DNA from: Dromaius novaehollandiae
Lineage: Eukaryota > Chordata > Aves > Casuariiformes > Dromaiidae
DNA: 64,000 nucleotides
Direction: 5' to 3'
NCBI RefSeq assembly: GCF_036370855.1
Contig: NC_088099.1
Location: forward strand, 31,640,501 to 31,704,500
A program made the position numbers and the translations under genes. The notes below the pieces were generated by a model. The model saw only the letters and a list, made by a program, of their open reading frames with translations. It was not told the origin of the DNA and did no database searches. Below, piece by piece: positions 58,401 to 64,000 of this stretch. The first letter of the stretch is position 1. Each line of letters starts with the position of its first letter.

Positions 58401-61400
58401 GCAGAGAACATTATGTTTCATTATGGACATAACATTACTAAAAAGATAAACTGGATGAACTTCAAGGAAGAACATTAAAAGTAGTTGACAGACTGACTCA
58501 TTAAAAGAAGACCGAGTGGTTTAACTTTTATACAATTTGGCTAAATAACAAGTTGGCTAGATTGCAAATACAAAGAGACTTATTTGTTACCTATTTAACA
58601 CCACATCTGGTATTACTTAGCACTGCACATTGGAGTAAGACTGGATGTTATGAAACAAAAGTTAGAAAACATGAAGATCTCTGTATTTATCTCTGGAAAA
58701 ATATTTCAATGGAAATTATAAAGTCCCCACCATAAGACATACTTCTCTTTTAAGTAATGTCAAATGAGCTACATTGAGATGAGCTACTCTGACATTTGAA
58801 CTGCAGTACTTAGAATGCTTCTGGTGTTTCTCCTCTCCCCCATTCTCTCCTGTTTGGGTGTCACCTGTATTGGTATCTTGGCAGTTTTACTGTTTCTTTT
58901 CTGCTTTGCTTTGTTGCTCTGTGTATGGTATGCTTTTTCAGTTTCTAGTGCCATTATATGTTATGTTGCTTTCTTTGATGTTTTCATAATACTGTGTTTG
59001 CTGTTTTTCTGTATCGTCAGTGGTCAGTTAAAACTATTTCCTGTTTTCATGTGGGTCTTGGGCTTTAATTTCTGGTGTAGCTTTTGTTCAATTGCTTGCA
59101 TTTTCATAGTAGCCAGATTTCTAAGCTCTATCAAGGATCGTTCAAACTGACTAAAGTCTGTCTTTACTTTGTTCTCTGTCTTCTATACCATTTCCTAGAT
59201 TTTTTTTTCCATCTGGGTTTTTGCATAGGATGATGATTTTGTTGTTGCAATAACTATTTAATGCTAGAATAAGTGAAAGCACATGCCACTGTATAACTGA
59301 ATGGAGTTCTTGCACTCTATGGAGACATTTTTAGAGTAAGCACCAGAACAGTAATTGGCCATGTCTCATTAGAGAAATATTAATTCTGGATTTTTAATGA
59401 TCTGCTCTCCTCTTTTCATCCCTTCCTTTTTTGTGCAGTGGTAGTTTTGCTGTCTACTTCAAGACAGGCCAGCTCTGGCATTAGAATTACTGGAGACAAC
59501 ATGAGGTATGCCAAGCATCTGACTGAAAGAACAGCCAATCAAGAAGACTAACAATAGTGGGAGACTGAATGATTGCAGTATTCTTCCAGGATAACTAGAA
59601 TAGAAAGAATATTAGAATAGAGAAGAATAAATAGAATAATAACTAGGATAGACATCTGGGTTAGAAATGCTGGAAAGGAGCACTGATGCCTGTTAAAGAA
59701 CAAGCGGTTCCTGAGAAGGTCAGTGGGAAATCTCATTCCTCCACATAGGTGTTATTTCTGTCTATTTGTATTTTCTCTACCCTGCATGGTTCTGGGGTAG
59801 TGTGGAAGAGAGGAAAAAGAACAGCCTGGGCCAGATGGTTTGTATCAGGGAGGACAATAGGAAAAGATGTTCTGGAGAAATGATGTCCTGAGAAACTCTG
59901 TCATCTAGTGAACATTTAAAGCAGTGCTGAGTATTGAATTCTGTTTGAGTCATCTGAAAAGCAGAGCAGCCATTAGACTTTGATTGGTTTTGTTGATTTG
60001 TTGATTACTATTTACAGGTTTGCATGTACAATGTGTTCTTTCTCCTTTCTATCTGAAGAGTTGATAGAGGCTTTAGTTTATTCCTGGAAAGAGAAGAAAA
60101 CTATCAAGATACTTAATATCTTTTTTTAATCTCAGGGGTGCTAATTACTGCAGTCAGAGAGCCAACTGAATAGAATAATATGTCTCAAACCTCCTTCTTC
60201 CTTCTTCTTAGTCTTTGCCCAATTTCCCATGTAGACTTACCTTTTCTGCTGATGTTTGTAACTGAGCCATCAAACAATTATTTATTTATTGCTAAATATT
60301 AAAATATCTAACAAGGTATGTCTACATTTAAAAAAATGTATTTGTTATGACTCTCTGCTCGTATTTAATCCACTGACTTTCATGAGGGTCTTTGCAGGTG
60401 TCTGGATCAACAGACTTTATTTAGATTTGGGAATTTTAAGTTCTGTAAAGTAGAAGACAGTAAAGCTACCATCATATTCTGGTAAAATCTTAAGCTGTCT
60501 ACTTTCTTACTCTTTTACTTTTTAATCTAAACTGACCATGATTGCTAAACAGAAAAGAGTTATTCATTAATTATCTTATGTATTAAGCTCCAGCAAATCC
60601 AAATTCTTGCAAAGTCATCTAATCCAGTTAGAAAGAAGTCTCTCATGTGGTTGGGATTCATCTTGTTTAAATGCAGCCATTCAAAAGCTAGGCATCTTAT
60701 TCAAGCAAAGTGGCTGGATTACTATAGAATGTGATAGAAAAAAATAGGCACTTTGGTAGGAAATTTCATACCATCTATCTTAAACAGCTATTCTAGGAGG
60801 AGGTGAATCACCTTCTGGATGTGCATCTCTCCATTTGCTATAGGGGGAGCTGGAGCACTAGCTTAGCTTAGATCTAATTTATGGAAGTTTAAAGTTAGGT
60901 GAAATTAACAGGTTATATGAATCTCAGTTTGAGATTTACGGTTATTTTAGAGTTATTAAAGAATTGGATTTACTACTGCTTGTGGTCATCTTCTTACAGA
61001 AAATTATTTTTCCGCATCTCCCTGTCAAATTTAAATGTTCATATTATTTCTTGATGAGCTTGGTTGTTTGCACAAAGGCATTGAATTAAGTTTATTTTGA
61101 AGGACATATGACTCAGTAAGCAAAATCTTTTATTATTTTTTTAAGTGTTCAGATTTCTGTTCTGTAGATTAAAGGAAAAAGCTTTTTTCCTTTGTTGAGC
61201 TGTTTGTTTGTACAGTTACAGATTTAAGGCAAATCCTCAAAGCATTTTATAGGAAATTGCAGTTGTAATTCACTGGAAAACAGTTCTGGTCAGAAGGAAT
61301 CAATTCTTAAAAGTGCCTGTCAGATGCATATAAGGAATACCTTTGAGAGTATGAATGCTTCCATTTTTATGTACAAGGATAGCACCTTGCCACAGCCTAA

Positions 61401-64000
61401 CAGATATAATTTATCTACAGCATTTCTTCAAAAATTGACAGCTTGACAGTCTGCTAGATTTTTTTTTTGTATAAGAATACTAGATATGTGGACCATACAG
61501 TGATGTTTGCCTTAAATAATGTTAATCAAAAATCACATTGAAGGGAAAGTTTATTTTGTAAATTTCAGAAGCTGGCTTAAACTCTCTGTTGTTGTTTTAG
61601 ACTTTGTTCCATGATGTGTCTGAAGGAATAATAGGTGTAAATTAGAACTTTAATATGTTTTTCTGTTTTTTGCTTTCCAGAGGCTCTGTATGTAATACTG
61701 GACAACTAAACTAGATATTGATTGTACTTTTATTTGTCCTTAAAATTACCCAGAGATAAATATAATAATCTTGAATTCAGAAGAATAAAACTAGTTGAGA
61801 CAACTATGCACATTAGATTTTTAGCTTAATTAGATAATTATTGCATTTTCCTTACAGTGTAAAATGTGATACTTGATGGCATTCTTCAGGAACAGTGAGA
61901 TATTGGGAACAAAAAGCTTATTATAAACATCACCTTTTTTGATGGAACCTGCAAGGCTCATTAAATTGTTCTTGAAACAAGTTTTTTAAAAACAAAACGC
62001 CTGGAAATGTGAAGTAGTTTTACGCACTGACTTTAGAGGCCCAAAACGTATCTTTCAATAGGGCCATGTATATTTATGCATATCTATGTATGTATGTTTA
62101 TATACATATTTATATATGCATATATGTGCATACATATATAAAACAGTGAGACTATTTGTAGAGAAGTTAGTTCAGTTTAGATAACATGAGGCAGATACCA
62201 TCCCATTTGCTTAGTTTATTTCTGTATTCTATATTGCCAAATTAAGCATAGATTGGTTTATCCAGCTAGCAACACTGTTTCTGGCATAACCGTATTTAAG
62301 CGAGGTTGTCATGTTGAGATCTTCCATGCTTTCAAGTACATACAACCCTGTACATTATGAGAATTCTTGGCAGCTGTTTTGTTCCACCTGCTAGAACTGA
62401 TACCTAAGCAGAAGACTTTGAAGTTGTCCAGTAGTATTCTGGCAAACACACAGTTGACATATCTGGGAATTTTTGGAGCATGTTCTTTTTTCCATATATT
62501 CAAGCGTGGGAACATTCAGGTATTGGTTTATCTTGGGTGGCAAGCTTGGTGAACATCAGTGAAGTTCATCCATCAGTTTTAAAGTTACTTTTTTGAAAAG
62601 GTACTTATGCAATTAAGTGTTTATTTTATACTGCTCCATGAGATTGAGAAAATACTTGTTTACACTAGCACTGAAGATTAATGGGTGCAAAAGCAGGGAA
62701 AAAATAAAGGTGCCACAAATGAGAAATATCTGTTAGATAAATACACGGATCTTTTCTAACTGCGAGAGATGTGCACATTTGAAGTAAAGTATAGAATTCA
62801 AAGATGGGAGGACACGGGAGGACACATGGTAGTTGAGTATGCCTCACAAGTCTTTTCAGCACAGAAGTGCTCACAATAAAGTTTTTCTGCAGTCTTTTCA
62901 GCAGCTTTTTCTATGGGTTTTCTATTCAAAAAAGGCAATGAGAAGAGATATTCTGAAGCTTTTATTTCCTTAGTTTAGTTATATTTTGATTGACCAAATA
63001 GTTCTTGCTTACCTAGCAAAAGATTTAAAAAAAAATCAGTTGAGCATTATGAACTAAGAGTAAAATTGAAAGTTGTGTTTCAGTGGAGGCTGCTTTTATG
63101 TCTAAAAGGCCAGCCTTTTGGCAGTTACTTAGTATCTCTGTTCCCTAGAGAAACCTCCCCACTTTGCCAGTACCACTTGTTTTTAAACCCATGATGTCAA
63201 ATGTCTCAGCGAAATGATCCGAGTGGAAAAATAACTGGGGGAGGGGGAGAGCCAGCCATGCCACTCTTGGGCCAACACAAGAATTTGTATAAACACATGA
63301 TGATGAACTAGATTAGAGAACTGCTCCAGATGAAAAATAATTTGGGTTATTTTTCAGATGAATCAGGACTTTCATCTGACTCATTATGCAGCTGTAGAAA
63401 TACTTGTGCTGGCACTACAGAATAGGCAGGAGTGGGAAAAAGTGATTGGGAGCAGCAGAAAAGCAGAACCACTACTTGTTTGGGTTTATAACATTTTTTA
63501 AATTACAACCTAAACAACTTAATATGTATGAGGCTATTTTGGCCTTCCCAGCTTATTATGTGTTCTACATTCTGCTGGGGAAACAAGTCCATAGGGATGA
63601 ATCGTTGTACTCACAGATTAGAAAAAGTATCTTGTGCGTGGAACCTACTTATGCCATGGATAGGTATTCAGTAATTCAGGTATGAAGATGTCTTTTTTTT
63701 ATTATTATTTATTTCATAAAAGTAAAGAATAATAGAATAAACTCTTAAAATGTCAGTTGATTTATACTAGCATGTGACATGGGTGTGTTAGAAGTGAATT
63801 GCAGGCATTTTTCATATATTCTAGAACACTGTCTAATTACATTGTTAAAGCCCATAAATTATTTTCCAGCTAGTGTATTTGGCATCTGTAAGCAATAATG
63901 TATAATATCAGCTTAATGTTCTGTAAATTGAAGGAAATAAAAATTACTTGTTGAATGTTAACTCAGTGTCTGTATCTTTATTTCCAAAACTGTAAAATAA
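55420..64000 (+). other. NEK10 intron 22 continuing to the window end
   Basis: I looked for the next NEK10 kinase exon (CPEV... after the activation loop) and did not find it. The stretch is AT-rich with chance ORFs, among them a 111-codon hydrophobic frame at 58815-59150 from T-rich DNA. It also has a 30-bp tandem duplication at 56414-56473 and AT/GT-rich low complexity at about 62068-62142. Confidence 0.6.
56414..56473 (+). repeat. Perfect 30-bp tandem duplication
   Basis: Two identical adjacent copies starting CAGTCTGCATATTG; recent replication-slippage type event in intron 22. Confidence 0.95.

Noticed and set aside
58815..59150. 111-codon very hydrophobic ORF, looks like a membrane protein
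   Set aside because: T-rich DNA reads as Phe/Leu/Cys/Val; no conserved motif and no promoter or exon signals.
1..64000. CRISPR arrays, tRNA/rRNA genes, bacterial operons
   Set aside because: Vertebrate genomic DNA; no cloverleaf, rRNA core or spaced-repeat array seen.

Overview
This window is vertebrate nuclear DNA, almost certainly from a bird. It is AT-rich and carries GT-AG spliced exons, a single CpG island and a CR1 LINE with the typical ATTCTGTG octamer tail. It also contains a gammaretrovirus-like endogenous provirus. I recognise two genes, both on the + strand and in tandem: the 3' end of SLC4A7 (electroneutral Na+/HCO3- cotransporter NBCn1) and the 5' ~60% of NEK10 (NIMA-related kinase 10). 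This gene pair is also adjacent in human (3p24).

Layout. 198-5831: the last six coding exons of SLC4A7, covering the final membrane spans, the Lys-rich cytoplasmic tail and the ETSL PDZ-binding terminus. 5832 to about 10450: a long 3'UTR with several polyadenylation signals, a GT/AC hairpin microsatellite and a 22-bp pyrimidine tandem repeat. About 10550-11200: a CpG island, the likely NEK10 promoter and first non-coding exon. 16556-53855: 22 phase-consistent NEK10 coding exons (698 complete codons), running from the start Met through the armadillo-type region into the kinase domain as far as DFG and the activation loop. The rest of NEK10 lies beyond the window; I find no exon in 53856-64000.

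The intron between the HRD exon (ends 38501) and the DFG exon (starts 53780) is 15.3 kb. It carries an antisense, rearranged provirus (42217-47465). In viral order this has a ~1.3 kb 5' LTR, a PBS fitting tRNA-Arg, a leader splice donor, a fully open gag, an in-frame UGA followed by protease, a deletion removing nearly all of RT/RNase H/integrase, an integrase C-terminal scrap, a frameshifted env SU with no TM, a 49-bp copy of the U5 end, and a different ~360-bp LTR-like terminus. The whole unit is flanked by GGTTC on both sides. The same intron holds an unrecognised 88-codon ORF (51178-51441) bounded by splice-like sites. A 5'-truncated CR1 sits in the following intron.

Functionally, the window joins a membrane acid-base transporter to a kinase linked to cilia and stress signalling. 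They share no pathway visible here; their relation is positional. The SLC4A7 distal poly(A) signals end about 100 bp before the NEK10 CpG island. The most unusual content is the provirus: intact gag in a gutted genome, a possible readthrough pseudoknot after the gag UGA, and termini that do not match each other despite an apparent target-site duplication.
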